Assembly (NCBI GenBank): GCA_035642125.1
Contig: DASQSZ010000265.1
Span: 1-15,811, forward strand
Length of the DNA stretch: 15,811 nucleotides
Source of the DNA: CALAED01 sp937891035
GTDB taxonomy: Bacteria; Actinomycetota; Actinomycetes; Streptosporangiales; Streptosporangiaceae
Direction: 5' to 3'
Shown: positions 5,961-12,993 of the stretch, one piece after another
Position numbering within the stretch: the first letter of the stretch is position 1
Layout: each line of letters opens with the position of its first letter
Made by a program: the position numbers and the translations under genes
Notes under the pieces: generated by a model
Database searches by the model: none
What the model saw: the letters and a program-made list of their open reading frames with translations, nothing else
Told to the model about the DNA's origin: nothing

Positions 5961-7241
5961 GTGTCCAAAGACAGCCGCGACCGGCCCGGCCGGCACGAAT
6001 CGCTGGCGTCGATCGATCCCGAGATCGCCGCGGCGATAGACGGTGAGCTGGGGCGGCAGCGGTCGACCCTGGAGATGATCGCGTCGGAGAACTTCGCGCC
6101 GCCCGCGGTCCTCGAGGTCCAGGGCTCGGTGCTGACCAACAAGTACGCCGAGGGCTACCCGGGCCGGCGCTACTACGGCGGCTGTGAGTTCGTGGACGTG
6201 GCCGAGCAACTGGCGATCGACCGGGCCAAGGCGCTGTTCGGTGCCGAGCACGCGAACGTCCAGCCGCACTCGGGCGCCCAGGCCAACACCGCGGTCTACT
6301 TCGCGCTCCTTCAGCACGGCGACACGATCTTGGGTCTCGACCTCGCGCACGGCGGCCATCTCACCCACGGGATGCGGCTGAATTACTCAGGCAAGGTCCT
6401 CAACGTGGTGCCCTACCACGTACGGCCCGACGACGGACTGGTCGACATGGACGAGGTGGCCGCGCTGGCCGCCGAGCACCGACCCAAAATGATCATCGCG
6501 GGCTGGTCGGCCTATCCCCGCCGGCTCGACTTCCCGGCGTTCCGCGAGATCGCCGACTCCGTCGGCGCGCTGCTGCTGGTGGACATGGCGCACTTCGCCG
6601 GGCTCGTCGCGGCCGGCCTGCATCCTTCGCCCGTGCCGTACGCCGACGTCGTCACGACGACCACGCACAAGACGCTGTGCGGGCCGCGCGGCGGGCTGAT
6701 CTTGTGCCGCGAGGAGTACACCAAGAAGATCAACTCGGCGGTGTTCCCCGGCATGCAGGGCGGGCCGCTCGAGCACGTCATCGCCGCCAAGGCGGTGGCG
6801 CTGAAGATCGCCGCGACGGAAGAGTTCGCCGAGCGGCAGGCCAGGACAGTCGATGGTGCGCGGGCGCTCGCCGCGCGGCTGCTCGAAGACGACTGCGGCA
6901 AGGCCGGAATCAAGGTCCTCACCGGCGGCACCGACGTCCACCTGGTGCTGGTCGATCTCGTCGAGTCCGAGATCACCGGGCGGGACGCCGAAGATCGGCT
7001 GCACGACATCGGCATCACGGTCAACCGCAACGCGGTGCCGAACGACCCGCGCCCGCCGATGGTCACGTCGGGGCTGCGGGTGGGCACGCCGGCGCTGGCC
7101 ACTCGCGGCTTCCAGGCCGCCGACTTCGCCGAGGTCGCCGACATCCTGGCGCTGGCGTTGCAGCCGTCCTTCGACGCCGCCGCGCTGTCGGCCCGCGTCC
7201 GCGCCCTCACCGACAAATATCCGCTCTACCCCGGCAGGTGA
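5961..7241 (+). CDS. glyA: Serine hydroxymethyltransferase
   Basis: The 426-residue PLP enzyme interconverts serine plus tetrahydrofolate with glycine plus methylene-tetrahydrofolate. Family segments are complete: LEMIASENFAPPAVLEVQGS, TNKYAEGYPGRRYYGGCEFVD, NVQPHSGAQANTAVY, LDLAHGGHLTHG and VDMAHFAGLVAAGLHPSPVP. The Schiff-base motif TTTTHKTLCGPRGG carries Lys237, followed by FPGMQGGPLEHVIAAKAVAL and, near the end, SGLRVGTPALATRGF. The length is normal (415-435). The start is GTG 5961. Placed after gcvT and gcvH, it accepts the methylene-tetrahydrofolate they make and uses a second glycine to form serine. sdaA, 18 bases downstream, can then deaminate that serine. Confidence 0.97.
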   Translation: MSKDSRDRPGRHESLASIDPEIAAAIDGELGRQRSTLEMIASENFAPPAVLEVQGSVLTNKYAEGYPGRRYYGGCEFVDVAEQLAIDRAKALFGAEHANVQPHSGAQANTAVYFALLQHGDTILGLDLAHGGHLTHGMRLNYSGKVLNVVPYHVRPDDGLVDMDEVAALAAEHRPKMIIAGWSAYPRRLDFPAFREIADSVGALLLVDMAHFAGLVAAGLHPSPVPYADVVTTTTHKTLCGPRGGLILCREEYTKKINSAVFPGMQGGPLEHVIAAKAVALKIAATEEFAERQARTVDGARALAARLLEDDCGKAGIKVLTGGTDVHLVLVDLVESEITGRDAEDRLHDIGITVNRNAVPNDPRPPMVTSGLRVGTPALATRGFQAADFAEVADILALALQPSFDAAALSARVRALTDKYPLYPGR

Positions 7242-7259
7242 CCGGCGAGGTCCGCCGCG

Positions 7260-8633
7260 ATGGCCATTTCAGTCTTTGATCTGTTCAAGATCGGCATTGG
7301 GCCGTCCAGCTCGCATACGGGCGGCCCGATGGCGGCGGCGCACCGGTTCGCCCGCGGCCTGGCCGCCGACGGGCTGCTGCCGGCGACCGCGTCCGTTCAG
7401 GTGATCTTGTACGGCTCGCTCGGCCTGACCGGCAAGGGGCATGGCAGCGACAAGGCCGTGATCTTGGGCCTCGAGGGCGATAAGCCCGAGTTGGTCGACG
7501 TCGACGCGGTGCCCGCCCGGCTGGCCGCCGTCGCCGAGCGCGGCGCGATCCGGCTGCTCGGCGAGCACGAGGTGCCGTTCGTCGTCGGCGAGCACCTGAT
7601 CTTCGAGCGCAAGCGGAGCCTGCCCGAACATCCGAACGGCATGCGGTTCACCGCCCGCGACGACGCCGGCCACGAGCTGCGCTCGAAGGTCTACTACTCG
7701 GTGGGCGGCGGCTTCGTCGTCGACGAGAACGCCGCCGGCGCCGACCGCATCAAGCCCGACGACACGGTGCTCCCCCACCCCTTCGGCACGGCGGCCGAGC
7801 TCCTTGAATGGACCGCCAAGACCGGCCTGTCGATCTCGTCGGTCATGATGAACAACGAGCGGGCCTTCGGCCGTTCCCCCGCCGAGGTCCGGTCCGGGCT
7901 GCTCGAGCTGTGGCAGGTGATGCGCGAGTCCGTCACGCGCGGGTGCGCGCGCGAGGGCCTGCTGCCCGGCGGGCTCAAGATTCGCCGGCGGGCGCCGCAC
8001 CTGCACACCAAGCTGATCAACGAGAGCGGCCCCGACCCGTTGGCGGCGATGGACTGGGTGACGCTGTTCGCGCTCGCCGTCAACGAGGAGAACGCCGCGG
8101 GCGGCCGCATCGTCACCGCCCCCACCAACGGCGCCGCCGGCATCGTGCCGGCCGTGCTGCACTACTACGACAGGTTCGTCCGACCCGGCGACGACGACCA
8201 GGTCGTCCGCTTCCTGCTCACCGCCGGGGCGGTCGGCGTGCTGTTCAAACAGAACGCCTCGATCTCCGGCGCCGAGGTCGGCTGCCAGGGCGAGGTCGGC
8301 TCGGCCTGCTCGATGGCCGCCGCCGGCCTGACCGAGGTGCTGGGCGGCACCCCCGAACAGGTCGAGAACGCCGCCGAGATCGGCATCGAGCACAACCTGG
8401 GCCTGACCTGTGACCCGGTCGGCGGCCTCGTGCAGGTGCCCTGCATCGAGCGCAACGCGGTGGCCTCGATCAAGGCCATCAGCGCCGCGCGCCTCGCCCT
8501 GCGCGGCGACGGCCGCCACTTCGTCTCACTCGACAAGGCCATCAAGACCATGCGGGACACCGGCCGCGACATGCTCGCCAAATACAAGGAGACCTCCCGC
8601 GGCGGCCTCGCCGTCAACGTCATCGAATGCTGA
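7260..8633 (+). CDS. sdaA: L-serine ammonia-lyase, iron-sulfur dependent, single chain
   Basis: The 457-residue product converts L-serine to pyruvate and ammonia. The N-terminal beta domain begins SVFDLFKIGIGPSSSHTGGP (residues 4-23) and the alpha domain follows in the same chain. The catalytic iron-sulfur cysteines are recognisable as C342 (GCQGEVGSACS), C384 (LTCDPVGG) and C395 (QVPCIERN). Their spacing of 42 and 11 equals that of the structurally studied Legionella enzyme. Other signatures are RRRAPHLHTKLIN and IVTAPTNGAAGIVPAVLHYY. The start is ATG 7260, with GCGAGG about ten bases upstream. Coming last after gcvT-gcvH-glyA, it lets glycine carbon flow via serine into pyruvate and also limits toxic serine. 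The cluster makes the enzyme sensitive to oxygen. The gene is intact. Confidence 0.96.
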   Translation: MAISVFDLFKIGIGPSSSHTGGPMAAAHRFARGLAADGLLPATASVQVILYGSLGLTGKGHGSDKAVILGLEGDKPELVDVDAVPARLAAVAERGAIRLLGEHEVPFVVGEHLIFERKRSLPEHPNGMRFTARDDAGHELRSKVYYSVGGGFVVDENAAGADRIKPDDTVLPHPFGTAAELLEWTAKTGLSISSVMMNNERAFGRSPAEVRSGLLELWQVMRESVTRGCAREGLLPGGLKIRRRAPHLHTKLINESGPDPLAAMDWVTLFALAVNEENAAGGRIVTAPTNGAAGIVPAVLHYYDRFVRPGDDDQVVRFLLTAGAVGVLFKQNASISGAEVGCQGEVGSACSMAAAGLTEVLGGTPEQVENAAEIGIEHNLGLTCDPVGGLVQVPCIERNAVASIKAISAARLALRGDGRHFVSLDKAIKTMRDTGRDMLAKYKETSRGGLAVNVIEC

Positions 8634-8652
8634 ACAGCGACTTCGCACAGCC

Positions 8653-8669
8653 TGATACCGTTTTGGTAT
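8653..8669 (+). promoter_or_regulatory. Extended -10 box and operator-like repeat at the antitoxin start
   Basis: TG-A-TACCGT at 8653-8661 matches an extended -10 of the TANNNT type common in actinobacteria. It ends seven bases before the A of the ATG at 8668, the distance expected for a leaderless transcript starting at the start codon. No Shine-Dalgarno sequence is visible. The arms ATACC (8655-8659) and GGTAT (8665-8669) form an inverted repeat covering both the -10 box and the start codon, a good site for autorepression by the RHH antitoxin. TGAACA at 8631-8636 is a weak -35 candidate. Confidence 0.5.
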
Positions 8670-8877
8670 GACGACGCGCAGCATCCGCATCCCCGACGCG
8701 CTCGACCGCAAACTGGTCAAAGTCGCCGAGACCGAGCACATCTCCCTCAACTCGGCGGTCGTTCAAGCCGTGGAGACATGGGTGCGGCAGCACCAACACC
8801 GTTCCCGTGTCCAAGAGATCACAGCACAGGTCATGGCCGAAGATCAGAACCTGCTCCGGCGGCTGGCCGACTCATGA
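8668..8877 (+). CDS. Ribbon-helix-helix antitoxin of a Doc toxin
   Basis: This 69-residue protein has two parts. Residues 3-45 (RSIRIPDALDRKLVKVAE, then HISLNSAVVQAVETWV) form a ribbon-helix-helix DNA-binding domain: one polar beta strand followed by two helices. Residues 46-69 are a charged helix (QEITAQVMAEDQNLLRRLADS) of the sort that covers a toxin active site. It sits directly before a Doc-type toxin, and its TGA overlaps the toxin ATG as ATGA, the standard antitoxin-first coupling that keeps antitoxin in excess. Expected role: neutralise the toxin and, with it, repress the shared promoter. It has no upstream ribosome binding site. The RHH fold differs from Phd, the classic partner of Doc; I judge the pairing from position and size. 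Confidence 0.8.
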   Translation: MTTRSIRIPDALDRKLVKVAETEHISLNSAVVQAVETWVRQHQHRSRVQEITAQVMAEDQNLLRRLADS

Positions 8878-9257
8878 CCCACGCGCTCAGTGTCGACGAT
8901 TTGATCGACATCAACGCCGCGGTCCTCGACGGCGCCGCGATGGTGCGCGACGCGGGTCTGGTGTCCTCCGCCGCGGTCCGGCCCGAGACGTACGCCTTCG
9001 GCGTCGAGGCCTATCCCACCGTCGATGAGAAGGCGGCGGCGCTGCTGCATTCCGTGATCTGCAACCACGCCTTCGTCGATGGGAACAAGCGAACGGCATG
9101 GGTGGCCACCCGGGTGCTGCTGGCGCTCCACGGAAAACGTCCGGGACTCACCGAGGACCAAGCATATGAGTTGGTGATCCGGATCGCGACGTCGTGTTCA
9201 CAGATCGAGGTCAAAGAGATCGCGGCGGCGCTGGCGGTCACTTCGGTGGGTGGTTGA
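8874..9257 (+). CDS. doc: Doc-family Fic-fold toxin
   Basis: The 127-residue protein carries the Fic/Doc active-site motif HAFVDGNKRTAW (H65, F67, D69, N71, K72, R73). The Lys before Arg, where AMP-transferring Fic proteins have Gly, is the Doc signature. Doc of phage P1 phosphorylates elongation factor EF-Tu and stops translation. Other Doc features are the N-terminal SVDDLIDINAAVL, the segment SSAAVRPETYAFGVEAYPTVDEKAAALLHSVICNHAFVD, and the C-terminal half (LTEDQAYELVIRIAT). The start is ATG 8874, overlapping the antitoxin stop; an open frame extends upstream but only in antitoxin DNA. The catalytic residues are intact, so it could be active. Its last 20 bases overlap the end of the amidohydrolase gene on the other strand. 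Confidence 0.88.
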   Translation: MTHALSVDDLIDINAAVLDGAAMVRDAGLVSSAAVRPETYAFGVEAYPTVDEKAAALLHSVICNHAFVDGNKRTAWVATRVLLALHGKRPGLTEDQAYELVIRIATSCSQIEVKEIAAALAVTSVGG

Positions 9258-10428
9258 GGGCGAGGTCGGCGAGCAGTGCTGCGCCGCTCGGCATGACGTC
9301 GTCGTCGAAGGCGGCCTCGGCGGAGTGGTTGTAGGGGGCGGTGGCCGGGTCGCGGTCGGGCGGGCAGGCGCCGAGAAAGACGAACGCGCCGGGCACGTCG
9401 TTGAGAACGAACGAGAAGTCCTCGGCCATCGGCACGGGGGTGGGCATCCGCACCAGGCGATCGCCGCCGAACAGTTCGCCGATGCGCCCCATGGCGAACT
9501 CGGTCTCGGGCTCGGTGGAGACGGTGACCGGGTAGCTCATCGAAAAGCCCGCCTCGACGGCCAGCCCATGGGCGGCTGCGATGCCCTTGACGACCTCGAC
9601 GGCGCCCTCCTTGACCTTCGCGTGCGACAGCTCGGAAAAGGACCTGATGCTGGCCTCGAAGCGGGCCTCGTCGGGGATGATGTTGTCTTTGGTGCCGGCA
9701 TGGAAGCTGCCCACCGTCAGCACGACGGGATCGAAGACGTCGAAGGCGCGAGTCACGAAGGTCTGCAGTGCGAGCACCATCTCACAGGCCGCCGGCACCG
9801 GGTCCTTGGCCCGATGCGGCTGCGAGGCGTGCCCGCCGACGCCCCGTACGGTGACCTCGAAGACGTCGGCGCCGCCGAGGACCGGCCCGGACCGGGTGGC
9901 GAACCAGCCGGTCGGCAGCTGCGCCGAGGCGACATGCAACGCGTAGGCGGCGGCCGGCCGGGAGCCGGCGGCGTCGAGCACGCCTTCTTCGATCATGTAC
10001 GCGGCGCCGCGGCGGCCCTCCTCGCCCGGCTGGAACATGAGCACGACGTCACCGGGCAGTTGCGCGCGGCGCGGCGCGAGCAGCCTGGCCGCGCCGACCA
10101 GCATGGCGACGTGCAGGTCGTGGCCGCAGGCGTGCATCCGCCCGGCCACCTGTGACGCGTAGGAGACCCCTGACCGCTCGGATACGGGCAGCGCGTCCAT
10201 GTCGGCGCGCAGCAGCACCGGCGGTCCCGTCCCGCCGCCGCGCAGCACTCCGGTCACCGACGATAGCGCCGTGCCGGTCGTGACCTCGATCGGCAGCCCG
10301 TCGAGCGCGGCGAGGATCTTCTCCTGGGTGCGCGGCAGGTCAAGGCCGACCTCGGGCTCGCGATGCAAATCGTGCCGGAGTGCGACGAGGTCGTCATGGA
10401 GATCGGCGGCGTCGGTCAGCAGCGTCAT
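9238..10428 (-). CDS. M20-family metal-dependent amidohydrolase (aminoacylase/hippurate-hydrolase type)
   Basis: The 396-residue enzyme belongs to the M20D peptidases/amidohydrolases that cleave N-acyl amino acids, such as hippurate hydrolase and indole-acetyl-amino-acid hydrolases. The N-terminal start LRHDLHREPEVGLDLPRTQ is characteristic. The two-metal site is complete: C101 and H103 in MHACGHDLH, E136/E137 in QPGEEG, H165 in ALHV and H368 near the end (YNHSAEAAFDDD). The dimerisation domain contains GVGGHASQPHRAKDPV. ATG 10428 has a strong GGAGGTG five bases upstream (10433-10439), and no signal peptide is seen, so it is cytoplasmic. It stands alone on this strand and overlaps the toxin gene tail by 20 bases. 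The exact acyl substrate cannot be told from sequence. Confidence 0.92.
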   Translation of the reverse strand: MTLLTDAADLHDDLVALRHDLHREPEVGLDLPRTQEKILAALDGLPIEVTTGTALSSVTGVLRGGGTGPPVLLRADMDALPVSERSGVSYASQVAGRMHACGHDLHVAMLVGAARLLAPRRAQLPGDVVLMFQPGEEGRRGAAYMIEEGVLDAAGSRPAAAYALHVASAQLPTGWFATRSGPVLGGADVFEVTVRGVGGHASQPHRAKDPVPAACEMVLALQTFVTRAFDVFDPVVLTVGSFHAGTKDNIIPDEARFEASIRSFSELSHAKVKEGAVEVVKGIAAAHGLAVEAGFSMSYPVTVSTEPETEFAMGRIGELFGGDRLVRMPTPVPMAEDFSFVLNDVPGAFVFLGACPPDRDPATAPYNHSAEAAFDDDVMPSGAALLADLALNHPPK

Positions 10429-10480
10429 CGGGCACCTCCGCGATCAGCGTACGCGGCAGGGCGCGGGCGTCGTCCAGCCC

Positions 10481-11011
10481 CTAAGCGGCCGCGGCGAACT
10501 GAAACCGGACGACCGTGCGCAACTCGGCGCGGCCCAGCGCCACCCGCATGCGCGGGGCGGGACCCGCGGTGATCTCCTCGCGCAGTAGGCCGATGTCGGC
10601 TCTGGGCGGGCAGACGATGGTGACGGCCAGCCGCGGCCGGAGCCGGGTGCCGGTCAACCTGGCCCGCGCTACCAGCACCCCCGGCAGCCGTTCGACCTCA
10701 TCGATGAAGTTGCTCCGTGAGGCCAGGACGGCCATCGGGGGAGCGATCCGGCCCAGCACGAGATGGCGCGACAGACCGGTGTGCGCCACCCCGATCAGCC
10801 CGATCAGCCCGGCGAGCGCCAGCGCGCCGCCGGCCGCGGCGACCGCGGGCCACAGCCACCAGAGTCCGGCCAGGAACCGGGATGACGATCCGTCGAGCAC
10901 GGGCTCGGCCCGCACGCCGCCGCCGAAGGCGCCGAGGCCGCCGGCCAGCGCGAGCCCACCCGCGCACAGCAGCACGCCGCCCGCGGCGGCGAGCCCTAGT
11001 CGATGCCGCAT
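10481..11011 (-). CDS. amaP: AmaP-like alkaline-shock membrane anchor protein
   Basis: The 176-residue protein has a membrane segment at 5-28 (LGLAAAGGVLLCAGGLALAG) and another at about 48-76 (GLWWLWPAVAAAGGALALAG onward). A soluble region follows (ASRSNFIDEVERLPGVLVARARLTGTRLRPRLAVTIVCPPRADIGLL) that resembles the AmaP/Asp23-related fold, in which a double-barrel strand pattern VxxARxRLTG-RxRPRLxVTI recurs. In Gram-positive bacteria AmaP anchors Asp23 at the membrane, a cell-envelope stress system. Here it follows the DUF6286 gene with a 10-base gap, an arrangement common in actinomycetes, but no Asp23 gene is in the window. The ATG at 11011 has only a weak ribosome binding site, suggesting coupling to the gene before it. 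Confidence 0.7.
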   Translation of the reverse strand: MRHRLGLAAAGGVLLCAGGLALAGGLGAFGGGVRAEPVLDGSSSRFLAGLWWLWPAVAAAGGALALAGLIGLIGVAHTGLSRHLVLGRIAPPMAVLASRSNFIDEVERLPGVLVARARLTGTRLRPRLAVTIVCPPRADIGLLREEITAGPAPRMRVALGRAELRTVVRFQFAAAA

Positions 11012-11021
11012 GTCGTCTCGC

Positions 11022-11627
11022 TCATGGTCGCCGCCAGGTCAGCCGGACGATCACCGTGCGGTGATGGACCGGCTCTATCTCGGCCAGCCGGACGGCGACG
11101 GCGTTCCTTATCTCTTCGGCGAGGCCGGCGGGCATCGGATGGGTCGTGACCGCTCGGACGATCGCCCGGCACCGGAGCCGGCGGCGCAGCCGTACGGACG
11201 CCGACTCGACACCGGGCACGTCGGCCGCGGTGACGGCCAGCGCCCAGCCGAGACCGCGCCGGCCGACCCCGGCGATGACCAGGGGGTCGGTGCTGCGCAA
11301 CGGCTCGGTCCGGGTGCGGCCGGGAAGCACGGCGAGCAGCATGAGCACGAGGCCGAGCCCGGTGACCGACCCCGCGACGCCGAGCACCGCTGGGTCGTGG
11401 AGCGGCAGCGTGCGCAGCAGGTGCTCCGCGCGGGTGACGAACCCGCGCAGAAACGAGTGCGGCCAGGTGATGACGGTGGCGGCGGTCAACGTCCCGGTCG
11501 TGAGCGCGCCGAGCGCGACGGCCGTGCGAGCCGGCAGGCGCGTCGGCCGAAACTCCCGCACCGCGGCCAGCCGCGCCGCCCGGCGCAGCGCGGAACCGCT
11601 CAGCAGGTCTTCCACCGACGTCGCCAT
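11022..11627 (-). CDS. DUF6286-domain membrane protein
   Basis: The product is about 201 residues if it starts at ATG 11627 (MATSVEDLL); an ATG nine bases earlier (11636) would add three residues. It begins with an Arg-rich cytoplasmic stretch, then a membrane segment at about residues 37-54 (TAVALGALTTGTLTAATVIT), a small external loop, and a second segment near 80-105 (VLGVAGSVTGLGLVLMLLAV). After LPGRTRTEPLRS comes the conserved domain RRGLGWALAVTAADVPGVESASVRLRRR, ending in a short strand (HHRTVIVRL). This matches the actinobacterial DUF6286 proteins found beside AmaP and Asp23 genes. The function is unknown; an envelope-stress role is inferred from that association. It is the first gene of a two-gene unit with the AmaP-like gene. 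Confidence 0.72.
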   Translation of the reverse strand: MATSVEDLLSGSALRRAARLAAVREFRPTRLPARTAVALGALTTGTLTAATVITWPHSFLRGFVTRAEHLLRTLPLHDPAVLGVAGSVTGLGLVLMLLAVLPGRTRTEPLRSTDPLVIAGVGRRGLGWALAVTAADVPGVESASVRLRRRLRCRAIVRAVTTHPMPAGLAEEIRNAVAVRLAEIEPVHHRTVIVRLTWRRP

Positions 11628-11686
11628 GACATGCACGCCCCCCGAATGTCGTCACCCATTGAGATCATACTGTTACTCAAAGCGTC

Positions 11687-11704
11687 GGGGACAGGACTGT
11701 CTCC
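11687..11704 (+). other. Short hairpin in the leader region
   Basis: GGGGACA (11687-11693) can pair with TGTCTCC (11698-11704) over seven positions, one of them G-T, around a four-base loop GGAC. No T run follows, so it is not a normal terminator. It may be an operator half or chance. Confidence 0.3.
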
Positions 11705-11709
11705 CGATG

Positions 11710-11730
11710 GATATGAATTTTCTTCATATC
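11710..11730. promoter_or_regulatory. Perfect 8+8 inverted repeat, probable operator
   Basis: Arms GATATGAA (11710-11717) and TTCATATC (11723-11730) are exact reverse complements around a five-base spacer. In DNA this GC-rich, an AT-rich perfect repeat of this size is unlikely by chance. It covers the candidate -10 box and start point of the rightward operon, 9-30 bases before its possible starts, so a dimeric repressor bound here would block transcription. No regulator gene in the window is an obvious partner. Confidence 0.65.
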
Positions 11731-11759
11731 TGGCGGAGATGTGTGCCACGCTGCGTCCT

Positions 11760-12974
11760 ATGGAGCTCAGGCGGCGCTATGAGGAGGCAACGGCGGACGT
11801 CGAACCGCCCTTGGCCATCGTGGACATGGACGCGTTGCGGGCCAACGCCGCGAACCTCGTGGCTCGCGCGGCCGGCAAACCGATCCGGGTGGCGAGCAAA
11901 TCCGTCCGCTGCCGGGCCATTTTAGAGCAGATCCTGGAGATGGACGGCTTCGCGGGAGTGATGGCGTTCACCCTGCCGGAGGCGCTGTGGCTGGCCCGGC
12001 GGCGCCTGGCCGACGACATCCTGGTCGGCTACCCGACCGCCGACGCCGCCGCGCTGGCCGCGCTGGCCGCCGACCCGCACGCCGCGGCGACCGTGACGGT
12101 CATGGTCGACTCCATCGATCACCTCGACCTCATCGAGAAGGCGCGGGGGGATCTCAGCGACAGCCGACGGGGCGACGTCCCGCCGATCCGGGTCTGCCTC
12201 GACCTCGACGCCGCCTACCGTGCGTTCGGCGGCCGAGTGCGCGTCGGCGCCCGCCGCTCTCCCGTGCACACCCCCGAGCAGGCCGCCGCGCTGGCCAAGC
12301 AGATCGTCCGCCGGGCCGGCCTCGTGCTGACCGGGATCATGGCGTACGAGGCGCAGATCGCCGGCGTCGGCGACAACCCGCCGGGCCGGCCCGTGCGGGC
12401 GCGCGCGATCCGCCTCATACAGGCCAGGTCGCGGGCCGAACTGGCCAGGCGGCGCACCGAGGTGGTGAACGCGGTCAGGGACGTCCAGCCCGACCTTGAG
12501 TTCGTCAACGGCGGCGGCACCGGCAGCGTGCACAAGACGGCGGTGGAGGACGCGGTCACCGAGGTGGCCGCCGGCTCTGGGCTCTACCACCCGGCGCTGT
12601 TCGACCACTACACCGGCTTCGCCGGGCGACCCGCCGCGCTGTTCGCGCTCCCCGTCGTCCGGCGCCCCGGGCCCGGCGTTGTGACCTGCCTCGGCGGCGG
12701 TTACCTGGCCTCGGGCAGCGCGGACAACAGCCGCCTGCCGCAGCCGTACCTGCCCGCCGGGCTTTCGTACGACGCGGCCGAGGGGGCCGGCGAGGTGCAG
12801 ACCCCGCTGCTCGGCCGGGCCGCCGACACGCTCGCCCTGGGCGACCGCGTCTGGTTCCGGCACGCCAAGGCCGGTGAGCTGTGCGAGCGTTTCGGCGCCC
12901 TGCACCTGGTGGAGGGCGACCGGCTGACCGGAACCGTGCCGACGTACCGTGGTGAGGGCGAGACCTTTTTGTGA
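11760..12974 (+). CDS. DSD1-like PLP enzyme (D-threonine aldolase / D-serine dehydratase family)
   Basis: The 404-residue protein combines an alanine-racemase-type N-terminal barrel with a C-terminal D-serine-dehydratase-like domain. PPLAIVDMDALRANAANLV opens the barrel, the PLP lysine is K47 in IRVASKSVR, and GLVLTGIMAYEAQIAG marks a barrel strand. FVNGGGTGSVH binds the PLP phosphate. The C-terminal domain carries GPGVVTCLGGGYLASGSAD and VWFRHAKAGELCERFGALHLVEGD. Zinc- or manganese-dependent relatives have H-x-C or H-x-D at that last site; here H368 is followed by Ala and Lys, and the next Cys is C375. Related proteins are often labelled amino acid deaminase/aldolase. I chose ATG 11760; ATG 11739, in frame, would add seven residues. 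It heads an operon with a sugar kinase and a GH4 glycosidase. The reaction is uncertain. Confidence 0.82.
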   Translation: MELRRRYEEATADVEPPLAIVDMDALRANAANLVARAAGKPIRVASKSVRCRAILEQILEMDGFAGVMAFTLPEALWLARRRLADDILVGYPTADAAALAALAADPHAAATVTVMVDSIDHLDLIEKARGDLSDSRRGDVPPIRVCLDLDAAYRAFGGRVRVGARRSPVHTPEQAAALAKQIVRRAGLVLTGIMAYEAQIAGVGDNPPGRPVRARAIRLIQARSRAELARRRTEVVNAVRDVQPDLEFVNGGGTGSVHKTAVEDAVTEVAAGSGLYHPALFDHYTGFAGRPAALFALPVVRRPGPGVVTCLGGGYLASGSADNSRLPQPYLPAGLSYDAAEGAGEVQTPLLGRAADTLALGDRVWFRHAKAGELCERFGALHLVEGDRLTGTVPTYRGEGETFL

Positions 12975-12993
12975 GCTCTGAGAAAGTGGTGCC

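Larger units (their letters stand above)
11637..11759. promoter_or_regulatory. Divergent control region between the DUF6286 and PLP-enzyme genes
   Basis: This 123-bp stretch is noticeably richer in A and T than its surroundings and separates diverging operons. For the leftward genes, TATGAT on the minus strand (11664-11669) is a good -10 box. For the rightward operon, TATGAA at 11712-11717 with GGGACA 18 bases upstream (11688-11693) is a possible promoter. A purine-rich GGCGGAG (11732-11738) touches an in-frame ATG at 11739 and is 21 bases from the ATG at 11760, so neither start is ideally placed. The region also holds a hairpin and an inverted repeat, listed separately. Confidence 0.5.

Noticed and set aside
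8778..8873. Upstream extension of the Doc toxin frame
   Set aside because: It overlaps the antitoxin gene, and the ATGA junction gives a better start that matches Doc N-termini.
10515..11759. Very long plus-strand open frame upstream of the PLP enzyme, opposite the AmaP and DUF6286 genes
   Set aside because: The translation is Arg/Ser/Pro-rich with no family pattern, while the opposite strand encodes recognisable membrane proteins. It is an effect of GC-rich third positions.
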